A DNA stretch of 40,857 bases from Plakobranchus ocellatus (lineage: Eukaryota > Mollusca > Gastropoda > Plakobranchidae). The position numbers and the translations under genes were made by a program. The stretch covers positions 2,428,277-2,469,133 of the forward strand of contig BLXT01006999.1 of NCBI GenBank assembly GCA_019648995.1. Direction: 5' to 3'. This document shows positions 32,842-40,857 of the stretch, in pieces. The number at the start of each line of letters is the position of its first letter. Position 1 is the first letter of the stretch. The notes under the pieces are model-generated. The model was not told the origin of the DNA, did no database searches, and was given only the letters and a program-made list of their open reading frames with translations.

Positions 32842-35800
32842 TTACACCTGAAGAAACATTTTCAGGAAAGTAGCGAGATCCATGACTCTGCCATGTTTGA
32901 AGTCAGGTGACATGGAGATAAACTCCTCAATATTGTTAGTAGAACCTGCAATATATAAACGTATGTAGTTCTAGATAAATATAATTGTTACACTTACAGA
33001 GCCTACTTCTTCTACAAATTTCTCTATGGCACCTTAAGTGAAGACATGGGTTTTTTAATTCCAAAAGATAATTTATAAAAGAAGTTCCACAACTCTCTTC
33101 TTTTTAAACTTCCTTCCCTTGGAATAAGATTTTATGGAGCTCAGATTTGGACCCACTATTGTAGATCGCAGACCTTGCTAATGTTCAGTTTAACCCTATC
33201 CGTACGTGTGGGCTTGTTTTCAATTTTTAAAAAATACTTAAAATGGGAATTTTTCTGTCAGCTTTTCAGTATTCCTCAAAAATTCAATTTGACATATGAT
33301 TACATAATAATGATTGACAGAAAATCAACATTGAACTGACCTGAGGTCATCTCTGAAACCCTCCATTATTTTTTACTATGTAAAGTTTGGGGTGATTTTG
33401 TCACCCCCGATGTACGGAGAGATACATAGCTTTTTTTACTATACAGTATGGGAGCACGCAGTGACCCCACACAAACGGATAAGACTATATTGCTATTAAA
33501 ATGTAGGGGCACTCAGTTAACCCTGACGTACAGATACGATATTAAAACACCTCGTACGGATAAGATTAAACAACTATCTAGCATCTTTGCACTGACCTTC
33601 ACAACAAATTGGTGGGTACTGCGGAGGAGGGGCCATCCATTCCCCCTTTTCATTGACCATGTGGGAGCGATCAGAGGCAAAAGTTGAGAGAAACTCTGAC
33701 GCAGGAACCACTCGGAACATCCTGGTTATACAGAAGCACATAACAACACAGTAGCAGTCTAACGATAAGAGTTCACAGAAACAAATGAACCAGAGCTAAC
33801 ATTTTAAAAGTTATATCCATTACGGTATCTGTAAGAAATAAATCCAAATTGATATTTTTTTATGGTAAAGCTTTCTGAAATTTAAAATCTTGTGGGAAAA
33901 TCGAATACAAATTTTTTTAGCAAGATGTTGCATAAATTGGAACTGTAGTACTTTTTCATTTTGCTGAATGCCCATTTTTCTCTTGCATAGCGATTTCAAA
34001 ATTTACCAACTGAAAGTAAACACCAAACATCTTCCCCACTGTATGGACACATCGCTTGCAAGGTGTTAATTTGATTCTTTAGATCAAAACCTAGTGTAGT
34101 TCACACAAGATTCACTTTTTGAGCAAAGAACCTGTCCACAACAAGGTTAGGGCATCATGGTGCTGCTCAAACTCGCCACACAAAGATCCCTTCAGACCTC
34201 TGGGCGGGATCCCTGGCTGGTGTGCCACCATCACTCCAATTCACTGCAGCACAGAGAGGAAAGGAGATAACTCTAGACAGTTCCAAACCTTCTGTATTCT
34301 TCCTTCAGAGTCCTCTCATCACCCAGACAGGCAGTGGCATATTCCTTCACTGTGCACGGAAAGCTCAGCTCTGTGTCCAGGTCAAACACAAGGCTCCGTC
34401 CTCCATGCTGGTACACCAGAATGACATGGTAATCCTGACCACAACAAAAATTGCAAATGTACATACCCTTATACATCATAATGTTCTCAATAAAAATAGA
34501 AATGACAAATAGTGATTTGATGATTAAAAAAAAACAAACATGACAAATAATACCAAAAATTATAACATTAGTATAAAACAAATAATTTGTATTAGGCCAA
34601 TATTGCAACATTTTTTACAGCACTACTACGATTTATATGGCTTTCTGAAAAACTCAGCCTGAACTCACAACCAGTAATTTTTTTGTGCTTGGCCCCTGCA
34701 AAGTCAAAATATAGGTCTTCTACTTTTAACTTTTAGCACCACTTCCCATTTAAAATTTCATAATGTCACTTCTAATTTAGATATATGAACTAAGTTTACT
34801 CTTCACAATGCACACAAATAATTATAAAATACAGGGAAGCAAAAAAAAAAAAAAAAAAAAATCAACTTCATAAGTCTGATGAGTTATGCAAGGCTTTCTC
34901 AAGTTACCACACATTTACATGAGGGTCAGCAATCCAACAATTTCCATGTGAGTAAAAAAGCCAACAGTTTTGTTCTAGTTAGGAGGGAAAGCAGCAGAGA
35001 GCTGACCTTGAGCTCAAGCTACTTGAAGAATCAAGTTTCATAATTTGGCTTTTCACTTGCTCTTTTGAGATGGTAACATAGTTTCGTTTTGATTCTCAAA
35101 TATAATGAGATATTAGTTTTTTTTTTTGTGAGATTTTTGACAAAGTTTGGTTTTTCCATAGAGCCACTCCATTGTGCCACCGACGCCCCTTTTGACCAAG
35201 TATTAATAGCTTTTTCTATAACTTTTGTCCTTAAACAAAGGAACTTCTTTTGATTGAAGAAAAAAAAATCTCTCTGATGCTTTTCAGAAATTACATCTAA
35301 GAGCATGTAGATAAAGTTTCAAATGATATCAACCTCAATCGCTGGAGAAGATTTTGAAAACTGCAATGATTAGCTCATTATTCAAGATGGCCTATTCAGG
35401 TTTAAAGTTTTTCACCAGGGGGGGAGGTTGTATATAGCCAGTCGACAACAAGGTGATCTCAGGCTTTTAGGCCCTCCGTCAGGCCGGGGCGCCGATGGCG
35501 AGGCTCGAACCCGCGACAGAAGGATCCCTGCAGATCTCAGGGCGGACTCACAAGCCACTGTGCCACCGACGCCCCTTTTTCACCAGTCATGCCTACATAA
35601 AGATCAAAGGTAAGATAGAAACTCCATTATATAAAAAATATTTCAGTTATGGGTTTGATTTTAAATCATAAGTTTATTACCCAAAATATAAAAAAAATGT
35701 ATTTTACCCAAACAACTAGCCTTTCTGCATTCTTGCTTGCTTTTTGTTGCCAAAGGGGGATCTGGAAAAGAAATGATACTGGTATGAACTTAAGAAAGTG

Positions 35801-38265
35801 GAGATGAACATGTCAAATTTTTTGAGAAACTTATGTACAGCAAAAAAAAAAAATCATACAAACACATTGTGGTCGGGGCTTTTCATTTCAATACATCAAG
35901 CTTTCTTTATGCCTCATGTGACTTGGGAATTTTGGATCTGCTTGGACGAATCAGAGTTTTACTCTGTTGCTCATTGTATTAACAAGGTAAATTAGAAATT
36001 TTTTTTTCAAATATAAAATTGTTTAGGCCAACAAAGATCTGAGAGCCCAAGCAATGTCACTGCCTGTGTGAAAAAAGATTTATTTTCAAAGGGACTTCTG
36101 AGACAAAAAAAAAACACTCAAAAACCTTGAATTTGATTGTATGCCAAAAGGGTTATATCTCGAAAGAAATTTCCATCATGAAAACTTCTACTGCCGACTT
36201 ATTCAAAGCAAGTTTTATTTTTTTTTTTTAACTTTAAATATGCATTTCAGCACATGACCACGATTTGTCTACAACAGGCTACAAACAAAAAATTTTTATA
36301 AGATGTTATAAAATTTAATTCCCTGAGATTTAATATCAGTGAGACTGAGAGAAAATTGGGTCTGGGATTTATTAACCTTGTCAACTTATGCCTTTGTTGA
36401 TCTGAGAATTTTCAGAATATTTGCGTGTAAGCGTGTTGCTTCTTCTACATCTAGACTGTGTGCTATGGTGCTGTATTCTAGGCCCATGCTTTGTGATGCT
36501 CTCTGACGTTAACATTTTTAATATGTGATGTTAAACTTTAGAAAAGCCTTTTTTAAAATTACTGGTCTAAATTGCTAGGAGACTAGTATAATATAAACAT
36601 TTCCTGGGCAAGTTTTGTTTTTCTTTATTGAATATTCCATCTCATTCTATTTTTTCTTATTATTGGATGTATTATTCACTAGATTTTCTCTTTTATTGTG
36701 GGAAACTAGCGGTGTATATATGAATAAGAAATTTCGTGAGATCAAATCGCTTGTGTAGAGAGGAAAGGTCTATGAAGAATCACAGCTAGTGTGCTAGAGA
36801 TTCAATAAAGTGTTTTACATGTATTGAAGACAGAATCACGAGTCTGTGAACACACAAGATAGGCCTATAATTAGATTATATTTTGATCACAATTTACAAC
36901 ACTTAGGTTCATCCTTAATTCATTATTATTAATGTGCTGCTACTTTAAGCTAATAAGCTTTTCTCCAATTCTGCAAGATCTTGAGTAATTTGAGTTGTTT
37001 TATCTGTTTAAAAGAACTCAATAGTCATCTTGTAAAATTTAGATTTAAAATAGCATTGGCATTAGTTTTTAGTGACAATCAAGCTTAATAGAAAACATGA
37101 CAAAGAGATCAGGAGAGAAAGTTGGAGGCAACTAGAATGATTAACATAAAAAATAAACGATATTCTCACTATCCAACCTAAAACCATAACATGGCTTACA
37201 ATCATGACATGCCAGATATAAGTGTTGTGAGTGCTGCACTATCAGCAACACAATCAAAAGAAATATGTCTCAGCGTAGTCAAACACTAAGATTTTAAAAA
37301 GATAACTTTAGCCCAACACAAGATTATAGTACTGGCAGATTGTGAGAAAAAATTATAAAATTTTATAAATTAGCAAATGAAAAGGCAACATCCATAGAGC
37401 TATCCCTGTGCACAAAGAAGGCACTTAATATGCCTTCCATCGATATAATGAATAAAAAAAAGGAATTGTGTAGTATCAACACAACAAGAGATGATTTGTG
37501 GCAAGAATATATTAAAAATAATATAGGCACAATTGCTCATGTTATGATTCTCAATTTTCTTATCCAAATTATCTCATAACCTTTGAAAGTGCACCAGTCT
37601 TTGATAATGCATACTCAAAAGCTATGGTTAGTGCTCTCTTGGAAGAACAAAAGCTATTTTTTCTAGGCCAATATATCTGCGATATTAATTTACTACAAAA
37701 TTGATGTTTACCTTTCTTGAGTCATTGGAAATGAAAACACAGAAGCATTTTGAGAGCTCTTTGGCAGGGCAATTCTCTCTCACAAAGTCTGCAAGCTTCC
37801 ACACATTTTCCTCACTGAAGATGAAAAAAGTAAACAGAACAAAAGCAACAGCTTTTTGAGTCAGCCAGAAGTTATGAACCCTCCTGTAACTTAATTAAAA
37901 AATGTGGAAGTGCATTCCATGACAATTTCATCCATAATTATTGGTTACATGATATTTTACTCTCTAAAATAATTGTTACCATTCCTGAAAATTAAATAAT
38001 TATACATTGTAAACACCAGTAAAGATTATTGCCTGTCAAACTTTCATCTAATTCTGCTTGATACAAAAAAAAAAATCTGCAATTAGATCATGACAGGAGT
38101 TGCATGATCCCAGCACTGCGACTGCTACTCACATAAACCATATCAGTAGCTTCACTTTTTATAAAATCCTGTCACTTTGAATTGAGAAACTTCGAATGGG
38201 CTTCTGAATTGAAAACCTTATAAACCACAATAATATCATTTTACTTCTCCAAGTATCCTTTACTT

Positions 38266-38299
<34 letters not shown>

Positions 38300-39049
38300 C
38301 CCCTGCTTGTAACATGGTTATCTGTGCATCTGAATTGATTGAATCTGAACTGATCAACTAATGAACTCACTGACAGCCACAATCTGAAAGTAGAACTGAG
38401 AGCTTCAGTTTTATATCCCAAAGACTAAAAGATTTTGCATCTTTGATTTTGAATGAATTTTTTTTTCTTACAGGATGAATGTTTCTTAGGGAAAATTTGG
38501 TTTTCGTGTATAGCAGTCCACAAGGCAATCTCTGCATCTAAGTCCCTCTGTCAGGCCAGGGCATCAGTTAAGTTCATTTCAAGATTAATATTATGAATTG
38601 GTTGGTTTTTGCTTAAAGCCAGTTCACAATAAGGTGAGGCCAGGGCACCAGTGGCTGGGCTCAAATCCACATTAAAAGGGTCCCTGCAGATCTCGCTGGT
38701 TACTGTGCTACCAACATCCCCTTAATATATGGAATATTGCTTTGTAGGCATAATAAAAATATGTTAATGAAATTGCAGATTTGAAGATTTGAACATATCT
38801 ATTATTTAAGGTTCGCAGAGCAGTGCAACAGCCAGCCTTCTCTCTTTTACTTTACTTGTCTTCTTTCTTTGCTCTCTCCTCCTAAGAATTTGCTCTCCCT
38901 GATAAGTCAAACGAGTTCAATTTGTTATCACAAAACTTTCGATAAAGTGGACTAACATTTACTCACCAGTAGCAGGCTGTGTATACACACTGTGATACGT
39001 CAGATAATACATCAGACACACAGATGCTATCCACATTGTTCTCAGCCAT
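32842..39049 (-). CDS. NTAQ1: NTAQ1, protein N-terminal glutamine amidohydrolase, complete
   Basis: Six minus-strand exons join in frame to 204 residues (human 205): 39049-38967, 37814-37712, 35761-35708, 34434-34289, 33721-33597, 32945-32842. The enzyme deamidates an N-terminal Gln to Glu, feeding ATE1 arginylation and the Arg/N-degron pathway in cytosol and nucleus. Family landmarks in order: VYTACYCEENVWKL with catalytic Cys28, [18 protein letters not shown], then W|DYHV with catalytic His83 formed across an exon junction, [14 protein letters not shown] with catalytic Asp98, [24 protein letters not shown], and IEEFISMSP near the C-terminus. All three catalytic residues are present. The codon for Cys28 is split TG|T by intron 1. 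The donor after exon 4 (GTTTGG) is weak; the other four are good. Introns carry SINE copies and a TTAA-bounded element. It looks functional. Confidence 0.95.
33194..33565. mobile_element. Candidate TTAA-flanked piggyBac-type MITE in NTAQ1 intron 5
   Basis: TTAA at 33190-33193 and TTAA at 33566-33569 bound 372 bases. The ends are inverted: the left reads CCCTATCCGTACG and the right, reverse-complemented, reads TCTTATCCGTACG. Inside, related motifs (GTCACCCCCGATGTACGGAGA, GTGACCCCACACAAACGGA, GTTAACCCTGACGTACAGA) recur about every 57 bases. TTAA duplication plus CCCT-type ends fits piggyBac-like non-autonomous elements. It has no transposase and lies 31 bases downstream of exon 5. Confidence 0.5.
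34119..34262. other. Unexplained higher-GC block beside NTAQ1 exon 4
   Basis: About 140 bases of clearly higher GC than the flanking intron lie just downstream (minus sense) of exon 4. The minus strand has a CTGCAG acceptor-like start and an open frame containing [18 protein letters not shown]. It does not match NTAQ1, whose next exon is elsewhere. It could be repeat-derived or an alternative exon. Confidence 0.25.
35164..35192 (-). repeat. Truncated SINE head
   Basis: CATTGTGCCACCGACGCCCC is the same tRNA-derived end seen in the complete SINE 250 bases to the right, in the same orientation. Only about 30 bases remain. Confidence 0.55.
35408..35586 (-). mobile_element. tRNA-derived SINE with 11-bp target site duplication (NTAQ1 intron 3)
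   Basis: The element (35419-35575) is flanked by perfect direct repeats TTTTTCACCAG at 35408-35418 and 35576-35586. On the minus strand it has a Pol III A box TGGCACAGTGG (35565-35555) and B box GGTTCGAGCC (35511-35502), as in a tRNA, followed by a unique tail (CCTGACGGAGGGCC, AAAAGCCTGAGATCACC). The clean duplication shows a retrotransposition event. It lies antisense to RFX7 and in the same sense as NTAQ1. Confidence 0.88.
38265..38296 (+). repeat. (ATC)n microsatellite
   Basis: About ten ATC/TCA units lie in NTAQ1 intron 1. Confidence 0.9.
38495..38725 (-). mobile_element. Two diverged copies of the same SINE family (NTAQ1 intron 1)
   Basis: The first copy (about 38495-38570) keeps CCCTCTGTCAGGCCAGGGC. 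The second (about 38618-38723) keeps AGCCAGTTCACAATAAGG, GGCTCAAATCC (decayed B box) and CTGTGCTACCAACATCCCC (A-box end). Both are in the same orientation as the intact copy at 35.4 kb and are older, judged by divergence. Confidence 0.7.
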
Positions 39050-39134
39050 GGCCTAGCGAATTCACATGCAGAAGAAAATCTTTTAAAGACATTACAGCTT
39101 AGAAACAATACTGGTGATGATTGGCTTAACTTTG

Positions 39135-39330
39135 GGGCTGGGGAGTGATGGAGGAGGTGAGGAGGGGGTGGGGATAAGGGATGGGGGCAATGAAGGACAT
39201 GAAAATTGGACTGATGGAGGGGCTGAGGTTGGAGGAAGGAGGAAGGGGATGATGAAGGGGGAGAAGGAGAGGGAGAGGAGTAGAGATGGGGGTGATGGAG
39301 GGAGGGAATGAGAGAGAGGATGAGGTGGAG
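39135..39330. repeat. Purine-rich tract just upstream of NTAQ1
   Basis: On the plus strand about 200 bases are almost all G and A (GGAGGAGGTGAGGAGGGGG and similar), so the NTAQ1 sense strand is pyrimidine-rich starting about 86 bases before its ATG. It falls where promoter or 5'UTR would be. Open frames here are by-products of composition. Confidence 0.75.
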
Positions 39331-40234
39331 GATTAATTTGTATCAAGACTAGTCCAAATGATTCAAAACTCACATTTTGAACATTTAAAAAAATATTTTT
39401 TAAGTAGCCTGAAACTTCAATCTCTGAGCTTCACAATGCTGAATACTGGACAGAACTTGGTCGATTCTGAGCCAAGAGTTAAGATTTTTTGCTTTTTGAA
39501 AAACTCAAAATAAAAAAAAAGTTTTATAGGTGAGATAGACCCATAAAGCCTGGTCTTAAGACAAATTTGGATTGATATCACCTGATTCATGCACTTTTGA
39601 TCCTCTCTTCTCCAGGTTGGAATGGTAGCAATGTTGCTACCATTACCTATAGGCCATGACTTAAGACTTAGAATAAAAGTGACTCTCTTTTCACCTCTAT
39701 TGCCTTTGCCTTCAAGCTTTCCACTGATTGCTTAGTGTTCAAGTGTTCAGGAATCTTATAAATAAAAAAAAAAAATAATAAGCTAGTGGTTTAGGGGAAA
39801 TACTGCTTGTTAATTTGATACCAAAATCATGATTATTTTGAGATATCATGCATAGATTTAAATAAAAGTCATTCAACCAAAGAATTTGGTATATAAAAGT
39901 GTATTTTATGCCATTTTTTTTTTTGGTAATCCCTCAAACAATAAATGCAGGCCCCCACCCTTTAGACTTTTAAATGAAATAAAACTCTGCTTTGGTGCTG
40001 TGGACTGATCTCGAGACTCCCATTCTAATTCGACTACATGTATTTGAAAGTGTGTGTGTGTGTAAAAGTGATCTCTCGCTACACGAAAATTCCCTTGGAG
40101 ATACTCGGATAGACTCTGAATCTGATATATCTATCTTTGCGGAAAGCGATTGTGGGTTATTTTGCACATGAAGTTTATTTACCTGTCTGGTTTTGATTCA
40201 AACATCAGTTTTCTTTGCGTTGAGATACAATGAG

Positions 40235-40307
<73 letters not shown>

Positions 40308-40660
40308 AACAACGGATCACTATTAAAAACGTGATAGATCTTTAAATATCTTGAATTCGCAGAGTTACCTATGTGTACAGCCTAAGGATGGACTTAGACT
40401 AGAGCCATCTAGATTTTAGGTCTAGATCTAAAGTTTAGATCAAGATCTCGATTTTTTCTAGATCTAGATTTAGATTAGATCTTGCTCTTGGCTGCTTGAC
40501 TCACTTTGCTTGCATTGTTTACAGTAGTTTCAATTGAATATCTGTCATTGATGTTTATTATAGTTGTGAGCAGTTTCATAAATTGGTGGGATGTCACATG
40601 GTAGACGAGAACGCGAGCACAGTCTGTACACCGTAAATTTTAGATTTGGATTTTGTGTCT
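39331..40660. other. Flanking DNA upstream of NTAQ1
   Basis: AT-rich with T/A homopolymers and (GT)n at about 40051-40063. It has (GA)n at 40237-40304 (about 34 units) and a cluster of AGATCT/TCTAGA palindromes at about 40408-40483. I see no gene that can be supported. Confidence 0.5.
40237..40304 (+). repeat. (GA)n microsatellite
   Basis: About 34 uninterrupted GA units; length likely polymorphic or assembly-limited. Confidence 0.95.
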
Positions 40661-40770
40661 AGCCAGTCCATAACAAGGTGATCTCAGGCTTTTAGGCCTC
40701 CCGTCAGGCCAGGGCGCGGTTGGCGGGGCTCGAAACAGCGATATAAGGGTCACTACAGATCTATTTGGGA
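40658..40770 (-). mobile_element. SINE copy of the 35.4-kb family
   Basis: It shares AGCCAGTCCATAACAAGG, GATCTCAGGCTTTTAGGCC and CCGTCAGGCCAGGGCGC with the intact SINE, then the B-box region as GGCTCGAAAC. The tRNA-like head is incomplete or decayed. Same orientation as the other copies. Confidence 0.75.
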
Positions 40771-40820
40771 TTCCGGAATCCCTCCCCTTAAATATGATGT
40801 ACCTGTGGTTGTTGATTATG

Positions 40821-40857
<37 letters not shown>
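40821..40857 (+). repeat. (ACT)n microsatellite at window edge
   Basis: About twelve ACT units run off the right end. Confidence 0.95.

Noticed and set aside
34119-34512. Plus-strand open frames at the NTAQ1 exon 4 locus
   Set aside because: The minus strand here encodes the conserved DYHV and [11 protein letters not shown] motifs with correct splice borders; the plus frames are its complement.
35502-35565. A genuine tRNA gene on the minus strand
   Set aside because: A and B boxes are present, but the segment is flanked by an 11-bp target duplication, has a non-tRNA tail and recurs in the window, so it is a SINE.
38265-38296. CRISPR-like or other spaced repeat arrays (also 9208-9326, 11512-11815, 24704-25218)
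   Set aside because: These are microsatellites or spacer-free tandem repeats in animal DNA.
39092-39373. Pro/Ser/Leu-rich or Gly/Glu-rich frames in the purine tract
   Set aside because: Composition alone explains them; no splice or start context.
39970-40167. 65-codon minus-strand ORF upstream of NTAQ1
   Set aside because: It is partly built on a GT microsatellite, has no neighbouring exon and no family match.

Overview
This is a stretch of animal nuclear DNA. It is AT-rich, with spliced genes, long introns, microsatellites, tRNA-derived SINEs and decayed LINEs. The protein content, the single RFX5/7-type factor and the very frequent AGATCT/TCTAGA-type palindromes fit a lophotrochozoan, most likely a gastropod mollusc. 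The organism call is an inference from style, not a proof. There are no bacterial features.

Three spliced protein-coding genes can be supported by joining exons across splice sites. (1) 1159-2999, minus strand: the first two coding exons of a C1orf53-like DUF5522 protein; its last exon lies off the left edge. (2) 10940-24760, plus strand: a complete seven-coding-exon RFX5/RFX7-family transcription factor of about 2494 residues. It has a winged-helix RFX DNA-binding domain, an apparent U12-type AT-AC intron inside that domain, and a 6.9 kb terminal exon. (3) 32842-39049, minus strand: a complete six-exon NTAQ1 (protein N-terminal glutamine amidohydrolase) of 204 residues with Cys28, His83 and Asp98 intact. 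RFX7 and NTAQ1 converge tail to tail across about 8 kb.

Layout: 1-3000 C1orf53-like gene; 3000-4700 sparse DNA with a TATA/hairpin and one unassigned exon-like ORF; 4700-6640 a broken LINE whose 3' part looks like a restriction-like endonuclease domain; 6950-8420 diverged duplications; 8560-9150 two different LINE tails side by side; 9200-9330 CAG/CAT microsatellite; 9370-9470 possible RFX7 promoter; 9750-10400 foldback repeats; 10933-24760 RFX7; 24704-25218 a 66-bp minisatellite copying the RFX7 C-terminus and stop codon, interrupted by an assembly gap; 25220-32840 mostly 3'UTR/intergenic AT-rich DNA; 32842-39049 NTAQ1 with a TTAA-flanked element and SINE copies in its introns; 39135-40857 purine tract, (GA)n, another SINE copy and (ACT)n at the edge.

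The three genes do not form a pathway. RFX7 would act in the nucleus on X-box-like promoters, NTAQ1 in the N-degron pathway, and the C1orf53-like protein is uncharacterised. No CRISPR, operon, phage or defence system is present. The most unusual features are the AT-AC intron splitting an RFX DNA-contact-region codon, the stop-codon-bearing minisatellite, and the missing ankyrin-docking motif after the RFX domain.
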